Shown: positions 19,249-27,872, counted from the first letter of the stretch. The stretch is DNA of 64,000 nt from Sphingopyxis sp. H050 (GCF_001468265.1 NZ_LNRZ01000003.1:124001-188000), one strand, 5' to 3'. Notes: generated from the sequence alone by a model not told the origin. Translations and numbers: made by a program.

Positions 19249-19626
19249 CTATCTGGCGAGCATCGGCCCTAGCTTTTGCCCCGCGAAGATGTGGACGTGG
19301 AGGTGCGGGACCTCCTGATGGCTGTCGACGCCGACGTTGGCGAGCAGGCGGTAGCCGGGCGCGACGAGCCCCTGATCGCGCGCGACCGTGCCGACCGCGC
19401 GGACGAAGCCGGCGATTTCTTCGTCGCTGCCGCGCGCCGAGAAATCGTCCCAGCTGACATAGGGGCCTTTCGGGATCACCAGGATGTGCAGCGGCGCCTG
19501 CGGGTTGATGTCGTGGAAGGCGAGGGCGAATTCGTCCTCGTAGACGGTCTTCGACGGCAGTTCGCCGCGCAGGATGCGCGCGAAGATATTGCTGTCGTCA
19601 TAGGGCAGCGTTGCGTCGATCGGCAT
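19249..19626 (-). CDS. HIT family purine nucleotide hydrolase (HinT-like)
   Basis: The 125-residue cytoplasmic protein has the histidine-triad motif HLHVHIF (His108, His110, His112) near its C-terminus and the N-terminal DDSNIFARILRGE segment of the HINT branch. Members hydrolyse nucleotide phosphoramidates and aminoacyl-adenylates; the physiological substrate is not settled. It lies 57 bases downstream of hisE on the same strand and may share its transcript, an arrangement seen in other alphaproteobacteria. Confidence 0.92.
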   Translation of the reverse strand: MPIDATLPYDDSNIFARILRGELPSKTVYEDEFALAFHDINPQAPLHILVIPKGPYVSWDDFSARGSDEEIAGFVRAVGTVARDQGLVAPGYRLLANVGVDSHQEVPHLHVHIFAGQKLGPMLAR

Positions 19627-19683
19627 GGGAGGGCTCCTATTCTATCCGGACATGGAGGGCGATCGCGACGGTTGATCGCCCGC

Positions 19684-20013
19684 TCACTGGCGCGCGGCCT
19701 TTTCGGCGTGGCCCGAGGTGCCGTGGCGGCGGTCGAGTTCGGCGGCGATGTCGCTCCACGACAGGCCGCGGTCGGCGATCAGGATCGAGAGGTGGAAGAC
19801 GAGGTCGGCGACCTCGCCGGTCAGCGCGGCGTCGCTTTCGGTCAGCGCGGCGATGACGGTTTCGGTCGCTTCCTCGCCGACCTTTTGCGCGATCTTGCCG
19901 CGGCCTTTCGCGGCGAGGCTCGCGACATAGGAGGTGTCGGCGTCGCCCGCGGCGAGCCGGTCCTTCACCACCGCTTCGAGCTGCGTCAATGCTTCGCCGA
20001 TTGTCCCGCTCAT
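19684..20013 (-). CDS. hisE: Phosphoribosyl-ATP pyrophosphatase
   Basis: The 109-residue all-alpha MazG-like protein hydrolyses phosphoribosyl-ATP to phosphoribosyl-AMP, the second step of histidine synthesis. Typical segments are [14 protein letters not shown] (metal-binding glutamates), [16 protein letters not shown] and the C-terminal [11 protein letters not shown]. An AAGGA sequence precedes the ATG. The usual upstream partner hisF is not adjacent here; a palindromic repeat and the divergent ung gene follow instead, so this gene begins its own transcript or was separated from the his cluster. Confidence 0.93.
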   Translation of the reverse strand: MSGTIGEALTQLEAVVKDRLAAGDADTSYVASLAAKGRGKIAQKVGEEATETVIAALTESDAALTGEVADLVFHLSILIADRGLSWSDIAAELDRRHGTSGHAEKAARQ

Positions 20014-20031
20014 TGCGCTGTCCTTTTTGGA

Positions 20032-20118
20032 CCGTTCGCCCTGAGCTTGTCGAAGGGCCGTTCTTTACTTTCGAGCGTCGAAGAAAGGACGGTGCTTCGA
20101 CAAGCTCAGCACGAACGG
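20032..20118. repeat. Palindromic repeat, family C (TTCGACAAGCTCAG), copy 1
   Basis: The left arm CCGTTCGCCCTGAGCTTGTC continues into GAAGG. The right arm is TGCTTCGACAAGCTCAGCAC, then GAACGG. A second copy in the opposite internal order lies at 44079-44167. It lies between the divergent hisE and ung genes. Confidence 0.85.
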
Positions 20119-20186
20119 AAAGAGGAATCCGCCTAGCCTTCCACAAGGCGCTGGACAAGGCAGGATGGCTCCGGTCAAAGGCGCGC

Positions 20187-20891
20187 ATGGCCGAGGTCAA
20201 GCTCCATCCCGACTGGCTCGCCCGCATCGGCGGCGAGTTCGAGCAGCCTTATATGGCGGCGCTCAAGGCGTTTCTTGCCGACGAGCGGGCAAAGGGAAAG
20301 GCGATCTATCCGCGGCCGCGCGACTGGTTCGCCGCGCTCGACGCGACGCCGCCGCAGGATGTCCGCGTCGTCATATTGGGGCAGGATCCCTATCACGGGC
20401 CGGGGCAGGCGCACGGGCTCTGCTTTTCGGTCCAGCCCGGCGTCCGCACCCCGCCGAGCCTCGTCAATATCTACAAGGAAATGAAGGCGGACCTCGGCAT
20501 TCCGCCGGCGCCGCACGGCTATTTGAAGCACTGGGCCGAACAGGGCGTGCTCCTCCTCAACAATTGCCTGACGGTCGAGGCGGGGATGGCGGCGTCGCAT
20601 CAGGGCAAGGGGTGGGAAAAATTCACCGACGCCGCGGTCGCCGCGGTCGCCGCCGACCCGGCGCCGAAAGTCTTCATCCTGTGGGGCAGCCATGCGCAGA
20701 AGAAGGCGGCGAATGTGCCGGGACTCGGCGCGGGCAGCCCGCACCTCATCCTGCGCGCGCCGCACCCGTCGCCGCTGTCGGCGCACAACGGCTTCTTCGG
20801 CTCGAAGCCCTTCAGCCAGGCGAATGCCTTTCTGGACGCGCACGGGCGCGGCGCGATCGACTGGCGGCTGCCGGATGACCCCGAAACATGA
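20187..20891 (+). CDS. ung: Uracil-DNA glycosylase, family 1
   Basis: The 234-residue enzyme removes uracil from DNA and starts base excision repair. The catalytic motif [13 protein letters not shown] has the water-activating Asp67, and the second active-site motif [11 protein letters not shown] is near residue 192. The start at 20187 (MAEVKLHP) is supported by family alignment; the frame extends upstream into the palindromic repeat without coding character. The stop codon overlaps the next gene's ATG in an ATGA. Confidence 0.95.
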   Translation: MAEVKLHPDWLARIGGEFEQPYMAALKAFLADERAKGKAIYPRPRDWFAALDATPPQDVRVVILGQDPYHGPGQAHGLCFSVQPGVRTPPSLVNIYKEMKADLGIPPAPHGYLKHWAEQGVLLLNNCLTVEAGMAASHQGKGWEKFTDAAVAAVAADPAPKVFILWGSHAQKKAANVPGLGAGSPHLILRAPHPSPLSAHNGFFGSKPFSQANAFLDAHGRGAIDWRLPDDPET

Positions 20892-21646
20892 GCCTCCTGT
20901 CCGACCCGGTGACGCTGGCGATCCTGATCGTGGCGGTGATCCTGCTCGGCATGGCGAAGGGCGGGCTCGCCGGAGTCGGCGCGCTCGCGACGCCGCTCGC
21001 CGCGCTCGTCCTGCCGCCCGCGACCGCCGCTGCGCTGTTGTTGCCGATCCTGATCGTGCAGGACGTGATCAGCGTCTGGGCGTTCCGCAAGACGTGGGAC
21101 GGCTGGATCATCGGCTGGATGCTGCCGGGCGCCGCGGTCGGCATCTTTGCGGGCTGGTTCTATGCCGAGCGCGTGAACGAGGCGCAGCTGATGGCGGCCT
21201 TGGGCGCGATCACGCTCGCCTTCGGCCTCTACCGGCTGTGGGTCGAACGCGGCGGACGTGTCGTCGCCGCCTCGACCTCGCCGGGCTGGGTGGGTACGAT
21301 CTTCGGCGGGTTCATGGGACTGACCAGCCAGATCGCGCACGCCGGCGGGCCGCCGTTCCAGATGTGGGTGACGCCGCGCAAGCTGCCGCACCTGACCTTC
21401 ATCGGGACGAGCGCGATCCTGTTCGCGGTCGTCAACTGGCTGAAGGTGCCCGCCTATCTCGCGCTCGGCGCCTTTCCGCACGAGGTGATCGTCGCGGCGC
21501 TGCTGCTGATGCCGCTCGCGATCGTCTCGACCTTGCTCACCGTGCGCTGGCTGCGGCGCATCGACGGGGCGCGTTTCTATGCTATCATCTATCTGCTGAT
21601 GGTCGCGCTCGGCGCGAAGCTGCTGTGGGACGGGCTTTCGGGCTAG
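20888..21646 (+). CDS. TauE/SafE family sulfite/anion exporter
   Basis: The 252-residue inner-membrane protein has about eight helices and the two-repeat architecture of the family. Segments such as [16 protein letters not shown] (first repeat) and [20 protein letters not shown] (second repeat) are characteristic. Members move sulfite, sulfoacetate or other organosulfur anions; the substrate here is unknown. It overlaps ung by four bases (ATGA), so translation is probably coupled. Confidence 0.87.
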   Translation: MSLLSDPVTLAILIVAVILLGMAKGGLAGVGALATPLAALVLPPATAAALLLPILIVQDVISVWAFRKTWDGWIIGWMLPGAAVGIFAGWFYAERVNEAQLMAALGAITLAFGLYRLWVERGGRVVAASTSPGWVGTIFGGFMGLTSQIAHAGGPPFQMWVTPRKLPHLTFIGTSAILFAVVNWLKVPAYLALGAFPHEVIVAALLLMPLAIVSTLLTVRWLRRIDGARFYAIIYLLMVALGAKLLWDGLSG

Positions 21647-21658
21647 GGAAGGCGGACG

Positions 21659-21940
21659 ATGGTTCAGGCGGTCTGGAACGGTAAAGTGATTGCGGACAGC
21701 GACGATACGATCGTCGTCGAGGGCAATCATTATTTCCCGCGCGCGGCGGTCGATGCGGCGCTGCTGTCCGACAGCGCGACGACCAGCCTTTGCCCGTGGA
21801 AGGGCGTGGCGCATTATCATCACGTCACCGTCGACGGGCGGGTGAACGAGGACGCGGCCTGGTACTATCCCGATCCCAAGGAAGCCGCGGCGGCGATCGC
21901 GGACCGCATCGCCTTCTGGAAGGGCGTCACGGTCGGCTGA
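21659..21940 (+). CDS. DUF427 domain protein
   Basis: This 93-residue protein is a complete DUF427 domain, recognised by VWNGKVIADSDDTIVVEGNHYFP, the TSLCPWKGVAHYHHV core and WYYPDPKEAA. The conserved Cys-Pro-Trp-Lys-Gly segment probably lines an active or ligand site, but no function is established for the family. AAGGCGG precedes the ATG, 13 bases after the TauE-type gene, so it likely belongs to the ung operon. Confidence 0.88.
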   Translation: MVQAVWNGKVIADSDDTIVVEGNHYFPRAAVDAALLSDSATTSLCPWKGVAHYHHVTVDGRVNEDAAWYYPDPKEAAAAIADRIAFWKGVTVG

Positions 21941-21952
21941 CCCGTTCGCCTT

Positions 21953-22416
21953 ATGGCCATCGCCCCGCAAATCCTCGTCGATGCCGACGCATGTCCGGTG
22001 AAGGACGAAATCTACAAGGTCGCGTGGCGGCACGACGTCGTGGTGAGGTCGTCAGCAACAGCCGGCTGCGCGTACCCGAGCATCCGCTGATCGAGCGCAT
22101 CGTCGTCTCCGACGGCTTCGACGCCGCCGACGACTGGATCGCCGAGGCGGCGGATGCGAAGAGCATCGTCGTGACCGCCGATATCTTGCTCGCCGATCGC
22201 GCGCTGAAGGCGGGCGCGACGGTGCTCGCGCCGACGGGCAAGCCCTTCACGACGGCATCGATCGGCCCCGCGATCGCGACGCGCGCGATCATGGCCGACC
22301 TGCGCGCCGGCATGGGCGATGGCATGGGCGGGCCGCCGCCCTTTTCGAAGGCCGATCGCTCGCAATTCCTGCAGGCGCTCGACGCCGCGTTGGTGCGGTT
22401 GAAGCGCGCGGGGTGA
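21953..22416 (+). pseudogene. YaiI/YqxD family (DUF188) gene, frameshifted
   Basis: The ATG at 21953 opens a correct DUF188 start (MAIAPQILVDADACPVKDEI, with the metal-binding DADACP motif) that runs to about codon 30 and then into a stop at 22088-22090. The rest of the family continues in another frame from about 22042: EVVSNSRLRVPEHP, then DGFDAADDWI, TADILLADRALKAGA and PTGKPFT, to the stop at 22416. A single-base loss near 22040 (GTGGTGAGGTC region) would account for it. It lies 12 bases after DUF427. Either a real recent mutation or a base-calling error; the rest of the gene is undamaged. Confidence 0.8.
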
Positions 22417-22425
22417 TGCGGTCGA

Positions 22426-22647
22426 TCAGTTTCCCGCGGCGCGGTGGCGGAAGAAGGCGAGCACCAGCACGACCGAGATCACCCCGACCATCATCCCCGC
22501 GGTGGTCGTGATCATGTTGATCGATTCGGCAGGATTGTTGGAATTCCACGCCCCGCTCTTCGTGCGGTCGATCATCCACCACGCCCCCGCGACGACGATC
22601 GCGTCGAGCAGCACGAGCCCGAGCAAGGCACGCATCGATTTCTTCAT
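22426..22647 (-). CDS. Small two-helix membrane protein, hypothetical
   Basis: This 73-residue protein starts MKKSMRALLG and has a hydrophobic segment at residues 6-22 and a second near 48-66, with NPAESINMITTTAGMMVG between. It ends in a short basic tail. AAGGGGGAG lies seven bases before the ATG at 22647, which I prefer over an upstream ATG at 22698 that lacks a good site. No family recognised. It converges on the broken YaiI gene with a nine-base gap. Confidence 0.6.
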   Translation of the reverse strand: MKKSMRALLGLVLLDAIVVAGAWWMIDRTKSGAWNSNNPAESINMITTTAGMMVGVISVVLVLAFFRHRAAGN

Positions 22648-22745
22648 GTTGGTCTCCCCCTTTTCGACTTGTGCCGATCCTATCAGATTGGCGGACATGG
22701 TCCATTCCGTTTGACGGGACGGTGCTTGCCGCGCATCCTGGCGCC

Positions 22746-23087
22746 ATGCCGCGCCTCTACACGACCTTTGCCGACTTCTGGCCCTTTTACCTTCGCGAAC
22801 ACAGCAAGGCGTCGACGCGCGCGCTGCATTATGTCGGGACCAGCCTTGTCGTGCTGATCGCGGGCGCGGCGGTGCTGACCGGGCGGTGGGGGTGGCTGAT
22901 CGCGCTGCCCGTCGCGGGCTATGCCTTTGCCTGGGTCGCGCATTTCGGGGTCGAGAAGAACCGGCCGGCGACCTTTACCTATCCGCTGTGGAGCCTTGCG
23001 GCGGACTTCCGGATGTGGGCGCTGTGGCTCACCGGGCGGTTGGGCCCCGAACTCGATCGCGCCGGGGTCGAACGCGCTTCGCGATAA
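22746..23087 (+). CDS. DUF962/Mpo1-like membrane protein
   Basis: The 113-residue protein matches the DUF962 family: FWPFYLREHSKASTRALHYVGT near the N-terminus, two membrane helices and AWVAHFGVEKNRPATFTYPLWSL. Yeast Mpo1 of this family is an iron-dependent dioxygenase of 2-hydroxy fatty acids; the conserved histidines (REH, LHY, AHF) are present here, so a similar role is possible but not shown. Confidence 0.85.
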   Translation: MPRLYTTFADFWPFYLREHSKASTRALHYVGTSLVVLIAGAAVLTGRWGWLIALPVAGYAFAWVAHFGVEKNRPATFTYPLWSLAADFRMWALWLTGRLGPELDRAGVERASR

Positions 23088-23171
23088 GAAATCGATCAGA
23101 GTGAGCGAAAGGCTGCGCTGGCGATTGCTGCGAATCGTTCTTAACTAATGGTCTCGTACCGGAGACCCACG

Positions 23172-23375
23172 ATGCCGACCGACCTCGCCAAGACGCTCAC
23201 CTATCTTTCGCTCCACCTGACCATCGGGTTCAGCGTCGCCTATGTGATGACCGGATCGGTCGCGCTCGCCGGCGGGATCGCGATCGTCGAACCCTGTATC
23301 AATGCCGTCGCTTTCTTTTTCCATGAAAAGGCGTGGAAGCGAGCCGGGACGCGGCGTAAGCTGCTCGCGGCCTGA
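23172..23375 (+). CDS. DUF2061 small membrane protein
   Basis: The 67-residue protein has the DUF2061 pattern: KTLTYLSLHLTIGFSVAYVMTGSVALAGGIAIVEP followed by NAVAFFFHEKAW. It has two predicted helices. GGAGA lies seven bases before the ATG at 23172; an upstream in-frame ATG at 23148 is less likely. Function unknown. Confidence 0.8.
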   Translation: MPTDLAKTLTYLSLHLTIGFSVAYVMTGSVALAGGIAIVEPCINAVAFFFHEKAWKRAGTRRKLLAA

Positions 23376-23419
23376 GCGCCTTTCCCGAGTCCCGCCGCCG
23401 CAACCGAAGGAGACCCCGC

Positions 23420-23848
23420 ATGACCGTCAACCGCGCATCCGCCCGCTACGAAGGCTTCGGCAAGGAGGGCAAGGGATCGATCACGACCAAATCGGGGGTG
23501 CTGAACGCCCAGCCCTATGGTTTCGGCACGCGCTTCGAGGGGCAGCCGGGGACGAACCCGGAGGAATTGATTGCCGCGGCGCACGCCGCCTGTTTCACCA
23601 TGGCGCTCTCGTTCGGGCTCGCGCGCGCGGGCTATTCGGGCGACACGCTCGAGACCAGCGCCGAGGTGACGCTCGATCAGGTCGACGGCGGCTTTGAAAT
23701 CTCCAAATCGGCGCTGACGCTGACCGGCAAGGTGCCGGGGATTTCGGCCGAGGAATTCGCCGCGATCGCAAAGGAGGCCGAGCTGAACTGCCCGGTGTCG
23801 AAGCTCCTCGATTGCGAGATCACGCTCGAACACAGCCTCGAAGCTTAG
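23420..23848 (+). CDS. OsmC family peroxiredoxin
   Basis: This 142-residue cytoplasmic enzyme reduces organic hydroperoxides through two conserved cysteines, Cys58 (AAHAACFTMA) and Cys124 (ELNCPVSKLL). The length and the GTNPEELIAAAHAACF segment place it in the OsmC branch rather than Ohr. GAAGGAGA precedes the ATG. Its stop overlaps the stop of the convergent 2H-phosphoesterase gene by four bases. Confidence 0.92.
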   Translation: MTVNRASARYEGFGKEGKGSITTKSGVLNAQPYGFGTRFEGQPGTNPEELIAAAHAACFTMALSFGLARAGYSGDTLETSAEVTLDQVDGGFEISKSALTLTGKVPGISAEEFAAIAKEAELNCPVSKLLDCEITLEHSLEA

Positions 23849-24432
23849 GCGGCATAGCGCAGCGCCGGTGGCAGTTCGTCTTCCATGAAGGCGAACATGC
23901 CCTGCGCGGGCGCATCGAGCGTCCAGCTTTGCAGCACCCGGTGGCGGCCGTGGCCGACATGGCTTTCGATCAGCGCCAGTTCGCGCGGAATCCAGGTCCA
24001 CGCGACCGGCACCGGATCGAACGACTGCCGGCCATAGCCCAGCGTGATGTGTGGCCGCAGGCCCGACTCGCGATACCAGGGCTCTATTCCGTGCGGCGCG
24101 AGGCGCGCGACGATCGCCTCATAAAGGTCGCGAACGCCGGCGACGCTTCCCGAGGTCACCAGTTCGGCGCCCAGTCCCTTGCCGACGATCCGGCCGAAGG
24201 GAATGGAGGCCGCTGCCGGCAGGCCCGCGGCAAAGGCCTCGGCCACGCGCTGGCGCAGGAAGGGGTGCGGCGCCTGCGTTTCGGCGATCGTGCAGAGCGT
24301 GAGATGATAATTTTGCGGCTTCAGCCCCGCGAACAGGTCGCCCGATACGGGCGGCAACTGGCGGGCAAGCCACCCCGCGCGATCGGCGGCGACCTGAAAG
24401 CCCAGGAAATAGCGGAACATGGGGGTCATCAT
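23845..24432 (-). CDS. 2H phosphoesterase, 2'-5' RNA ligase (LigT/ThpR-like) family
   Basis: The 195-residue protein has the two HxTx motifs that define the 2H superfamily: HLTL (His43) and HITL (His128). Relatives open 2',3'-cyclic phosphates or join 2'-5' RNA ends. GGAGGAAGG abuts the first ATG, so the second ATG (24429) may be the real start. A second member of the family at 30123-30632 is broken, so this is the only intact copy in the window. Confidence 0.87.
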   Translation of the reverse strand: MMTPMFRYFLGFQVAADRAGWLARQLPPVSGDLFAGLKPQNYHLTLCTIAETQAPHPFLRQRVAEAFAAGLPAAASIPFGRIVGKGLGAELVTSGSVAGVRDLYEAIVARLAPHGIEPWYRESGLRPHITLGYGRQSFDPVPVAWTWIPRELALIESHVGHGRHRVLQSWTLDAPAQGMFAFMEDELPPALRYAA

Positions 24433-24523
24433 CCTTCCTCCGAATCGGACTATGTTCCTATTATGTTCTCATTCGGAGCGAGAGTCGAATCGCGCGACGC
24501 GATCGGCTCACACGCCGCGCCTG

Positions 24524-25132
24524 TCAGGGCACGCGGGCGAAGAACATCAGATAGGCAAGGCGGCCATCGGCGGGACCGGTGCCGAAACCCGCGGCGCTGT
24601 TGTGGAACATCCACGGGCTGAACAGGATCAGCCGGTTGAAGCGCATCGGCGCCGTGAAGCTTTTCTCCCACGCCGCGGGCTTCATCGTGTCGCGGTTCAC
24701 GACATCCTCGACCAGATGGTTGATGTCGGTATAGGCCGCGCTGCCGATCTCCGCCATCGTCGGCGGCACCCGGTCGAGCCCGGTGCGGCGGTGGCGATAG
24801 AAGTCGGTGCCGCCGCGGCAATGCTCGGGCGGGGTCAGATAGAGGATCCCCGAATAGGAGGCGGGATCGATATGGACGCCGCTCTTGCCGCGGTCGCCCC
24901 TCAGCGTCAGCCGGCAATGGCCGTGAAGCGTCCCTGGCGCGCCGGTCAGCTTCATCCCCGTCAGGCGCGAGACATAATCGTCGAGCCCCGCGATCGGCAG
25001 CGCGCGCGTACTTGTGGTGCCGGGATAATTGGCCTCCTCGGGCTTCGCGTCATAGCCGAGCGCGAGCGCCTGCCGCCTGAGCTCCAGCGGATTGGCGACG
25101 AAATCGTCGATCATGATGAAGCTCGGCGTCAT
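24524..25132 (-). CDS. DUF6445 family protein, 2-oxoglutarate/Fe(II) oxygenase-like
   Basis: The protein of about 202 residues begins MTPSFIMIDDFVANPLELR. It has the features of a jelly-roll oxygenase: HIDPASYSGILYLTPPEHCRGGTDFYRH with the HxD metal pair, and a C-terminal RLILFSPWMFHNSAAGFG with the distal histidine. Such sphingomonad proteins often sit near tryptophan halogenase and TonB genes, but not here. Substrate unknown. The start is uncertain because no clear ribosome-binding site precedes 25132. Confidence 0.72.
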   Translation of the reverse strand: MTPSFIMIDDFVANPLELRRQALALGYDAKPEEANYPGTTSTRALPIAGLDDYVSRLTGMKLTGAPGTLHGHCRLTLRGDRGKSGVHIDPASYSGILYLTPPEHCRGGTDFYRHRRTGLDRVPPTMAEIGSAAYTDINHLVEDVVNRDTMKPAAWEKSFTAPMRFNRLILFSPWMFHNSAAGFGTGPADGRLAYLMFFARVP

Positions 25133-25266
25133 GTTGCGCGGGTGGCTAACAGGAAGCACGAGTAAGCACCAGCGGGCTGGATGCGCTGGGCGGGGCATGC
25201 CATGCTGCCGGGCGGCAATCCGTAAATTCCGAAAAGCGATGGCGATGCGCCATGACAGGAGAGAGC

Positions 25267-25677
25267 ATGGACGACGAAGATGCTTCGGCGCTGATCGATG
25301 CGAAGATCGCGTCGCTGACCGACTGGCGCGGCGCGGCGCTGGCGCGGCTGCGCGCGCTCATCCGTGAGGCCGATCCCGATATCGAGGAAGCGGTGAAGTG
25401 GCGCAAGCCGACGAACCCCGCAGGCGTGCCGACGTGGGAGCGGGCGGGCGTGTTGTGTACCGGCGAGACATACAGGGACAAGGTCAAGCTGACCTTCGCC
25501 AAGGGTGCGGCGATCGACGATCCGAACAAACTGTTCAACGCCAGCCTCGACGGCAATGTCCGCCGCGCGATCGACCTTGCCGAGGGCGACGACATCGACG
25601 CGGCGGCGTTCACGGCGCTGGTCCGCGGCGCGGTCGCGGCCAATCTCGCCAGACCGGCGCGCGCGAAGAGGGCATGA
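25267..25677 (+). CDS. DUF1801 domain protein (YdhG-like)
   Basis: The 136-residue cytoplasmic protein has the DUF1801 core: DIEEAVKWRKPTNPAG, an aromatic/Cys strand and KLTFAKGAAIDDPNKLFNAS. The fold resembles iron-chaperone or frataxin-like proteins; function is not established. I prefer the ATG at 25267, which follows AGGAGAGAGC, over the one at 25252. It overlaps the next small gene by four bases (ATGA). Confidence 0.85.
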   Translation: MDDEDASALIDAKIASLTDWRGAALARLRALIREADPDIEEAVKWRKPTNPAGVPTWERAGVLCTGETYRDKVKLTFAKGAAIDDPNKLFNASLDGNVRRAIDLAEGDDIDAAAFTALVRGAVAANLARPARAKRA

Positions 25678-25898
25678 ACCGCGATCCCACCGGCCTGGCG
25701 GCGGCGTTGCTCGATGCGGTCGAGGCCGAGAACAAGGCGCGCGAGGATTGGCAGCCGGCGATCCCGCGCCAGAATGCGGCGGCGATCCTCGACGCGCTGC
25801 TGTGGCTCTATGGCGCGCGCGCCGGGTCGGCGGCGAGCATCTATGCGGCCGATGCGCTGGACAAGGCGGTCGCCGGAATATGGCCGCGCCGCACTTGA
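25674..25898 (+). CDS. Small helical hypothetical protein
   Basis: This 74-residue acidic to neutral protein is predicted to be all alpha-helical (LAAALLDAVEAENKAREDW, AAILDALLWLYGARAG). It overlaps the DUF1801 stop codon in an ATGA, which argues that it is translated and cotranscribed. It has no membrane segment, no cysteines and no family I recognise. Confidence 0.6.
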   Translation: MNRDPTGLAAALLDAVEAENKAREDWQPAIPRQNAAAILDALLWLYGARAGSAASIYAADALDKAVAGIWPRRT

Positions 25899-25946
25899 CT
25901 CGCCGCGCCTCGGCGCCGCTAATGCGGCAAAGACAAGGAGAGGCCC

Positions 25947-26804
25947 ATGAATATCGCCGCGGCGCAGCGCAGCTTCGAACGGCTCGCGGTCACGCCGCTG
26001 ACGCCCGCGATCGGGGCCGAGATTTCGGGCGTCGATCTGGCGCAGGAACAGGAAGAGGCGGTCATCGCCGAAATCCGCGCCGCGCTGCTCGCGCACAAGG
26101 TGATCTTCTTCCGCGACCAGCATATCACGCCCGCCCAGCATATCGCCTTCGCCCGCCGCTTCGGGACGCTAGAAATCCACCCCGCGACGCCGAAGGATCA
26201 GCCCGATCCTGAGGTGCTGCACATCGCGCACGGCCCGGAATCGAAGGGCAAGGAAAATGCCTGGCATTCGGACGTCACTTGGCGCGCCGAGCCGTCGCTC
26301 GGGTCGATCCTGCGCGCGGTCGAGGTGCCCGCGGTCGGCGGCGACACGCTGTTCGCCGACATGGGCGCGGCGTTTCGCGGGCTCTCGCCGGCGATGCAGG
26401 AGTGGTGCCGCGCCCTGACCGCCGTGCACGACATCGCGCGCGTTTTTGCAGGAAGGCTCGGCAAGCCCGTCGAGGAGCTGCACAAGCAATATCCGCCGCA
26501 GACGCACCCCGTCGTGCGCACGCATCCCGAGACCGGCGAGCAGGCGCTCTACGTCAACACCGCCTTCACCAGCCATATCGAGGGGCTGTCGAAAGCCGAG
26601 AGCGACTGGCTGCTCGCGCATCTCTATGCGCAGGCGGCGATCCCCGAATATCAGTGCCGCTTCCACTGGGCGCCGGGCTCGATCGCCTTTTGGGACAATC
26701 GCGCCGGCCAGCATTATGCCGCGTCGGACTATTTCCCCGCGGTGCGGCGGATGGAGCGGGTGACCATCGCGGGCGACCGGCCCTTCTATCGCGACGAGCG
26801 CTGA
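25947..26804 (+). CDS. TauD/TfdA family 2-oxoglutarate-dependent dioxygenase
   Basis: The 285-residue enzyme belongs to the taurine/alpha-ketoglutarate dioxygenases. The iron ligands are His107 and Asp109 (AWHSDVTW) and the distal histidine in GQHYA near residue 256. The 2-oxoglutarate-binding arginine lies in the final RRMERVTIAG. NTAFTSHIEGLS matches the taurine/alkylsulfate branch. It may release sulfite from an organosulfur compound; the TauE/SafE exporter is 4.3 kb away and not obviously linked. AAGGAGAGGCC precedes the ATG. Confidence 0.88.
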   Translation: MNIAAAQRSFERLAVTPLTPAIGAEISGVDLAQEQEEAVIAEIRAALLAHKVIFFRDQHITPAQHIAFARRFGTLEIHPATPKDQPDPEVLHIAHGPESKGKENAWHSDVTWRAEPSLGSILRAVEVPAVGGDTLFADMGAAFRGLSPAMQEWCRALTAVHDIARVFAGRLGKPVEELHKQYPPQTHPVVRTHPETGEQALYVNTAFTSHIEGLSKAESDWLLAHLYAQAAIPEYQCRFHWAPGSIAFWDNRAGQHYAASDYFPAVRRMERVTIAGDRPFYRDER

Positions 26805-26926
26805 GTCATGACGCGCGGAGCATTCGCCCGTAGTGCCTCAGGACCGATTGGGACGGCAGCTGGAATCAGCGTATCGGGGTGACGCTCGGCTGGAAACGGC
26901 GGCGTGCCGATTGACGGCGAGAGCGC

Positions 26927-26957
26927 TTGATCTCAACCGCGGTTGAGCTTTCATACG
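26927..26957 (+). promoter_or_regulatory. MerR-type (SoxR-like) promoter/operator before the N-acetyltransferase gene
   Basis: TTGATC (26927-26932) and CATACG (26952-26957) are separated by 19 bases. A perfect 16-base palindrome CTCAACCGCGGTTGAG (26932-26947) starts at the end of the -35 box and fills most of the spacer. This lay-out, an over-long spacer holding a CTCAA...TTGAG dyad, is the hallmark of promoters activated by MerR/SoxR-family regulators. No MerR-type gene is in the window, so the regulator would act in trans. Assignment is inference from the motif. Confidence 0.6.
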
Positions 26958-26990
26958 ATGCGGCAGATGATTCGCGAGGAGCCTTTGCCG

Positions 26991-27872
26991 ATGTTGCACG
27001 CCAGCCAGCCGCCCTGTCCCGACGACGATGCGTTCGATGCCGAGCCTGGCCGCGACGCGTTCGTGGCGCGCTATTTGCGCCGGATCGGGCTGGCCGTGGC
27101 TCCGCCACCGACGCGCGAAGGCCTCGCCACCCTTCAGGCGGCGCATATCGCCGCGATCCCGTTCGAGGCGCTCGACGCGCTGACCGGGGTGGGCGTCGAT
27201 CTCGACCCCGATGCGATCGCGGCGAAGCTGATCGACCGGCGGCGCGGGGGCTATTGCTTCGAGCAGAACGCGCTGTTCCTTAGCGTGCTGCGGCAGATCG
27301 GTTTCCAGGCCGAGGGGCTGATCGGGCGGGTGCGCTGGATGCTGCCCGACGATGCCCCGCCGACGCCGCGCACGCATATGACGGTGCGCGTGTGGATCGC
27401 CGGCCGGCCGTGGCTCGCCGACGTCGGCTTCGGGTCGGCGGTGCCGCCGCAGCCGCTGGCGCTCGACCGCCCCGGCGCGGCGCAGCCGACGCGGCATGAG
27501 ACCTATCGCGTGTCGGCGCATGGCGGCGGCTACCGCGTCGAGGCCGAGATCGCGGGCGAATGGCGGGTGCTCTACGATATGGAAGACGCCCCCGCGCCGG
27601 CGATCGATTATGCCGTCGGCAACTGGTACACCTCGCGGCATCCGGATTCGCATTTCACCCGCCAGCTGAGCGTGGCGCGCTCCAGCGCCGAGGCGCGCCA
27701 CGGCCTCCGCGACAACCGGCTGACAATCCGCCGCACCGACGGCCGCATCGAGCAGCGCTACCTCAGCGCCGACGGGATCGAGGCCGCGCTGCGCGACATC
27801 TTCCTGCTGACGCCCGAACCCGGCTGGCGCCGCGCCATCGAGCGCGCAGCCGCGGCGGAGATTGCGGGCTAG
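26991..27872 (+). CDS. Arylamine N-acetyltransferase
   Basis: The 293-residue enzyme transfers acetyl (or propionyl) groups from CoA to arylamines and hydrazines. The catalytic triad is visible: Cys89 in RRGGYCFEQN, His129 in PRTHMTV and Asp144 in ADVGFGS. The ATG at 26991 is preceded by GAGGAG and lies about 30 bases after the MerR-type -10 box; the longer frame starting at 26943 would begin inside that promoter, so it is rejected. Its stop overlaps the convergent ThuA gene. Confidence 0.92.
   Translation: MLHASQPPCPDDDAFDAEPGRDAFVARYLRRIGLAVAPPPTREGLATLQAAHIAAIPFEALDALTGVGVDLDPDAIAAKLIDRRRGGYCFEQNALFLSVLRQIGFQAEGLIGRVRWMLPDDAPPTPRTHMTVRVWIAGRPWLADVGFGSAVPPQPLALDRPGAAQPTRHETYRVSAHGGGYRVEAEIAGEWRVLYDMEDAPAPAIDYAVGNWYTSRHPDSHFTRQLSVARSSAEARHGLRDNRLTIRRTDGRIEQRYLSADGIEAALRDIFLLTPEPGWRRAIERAAAAEIAG

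Noticed and set aside
13331-19318. A 1995-codon open frame on the plus strand
   Set aside because: It lies wholly on the opposite strand of the alpha-2-macroglobulin gene and is rich in Arg, His, Asp and Gly with no domain. It is a GC-bias shadow frame.
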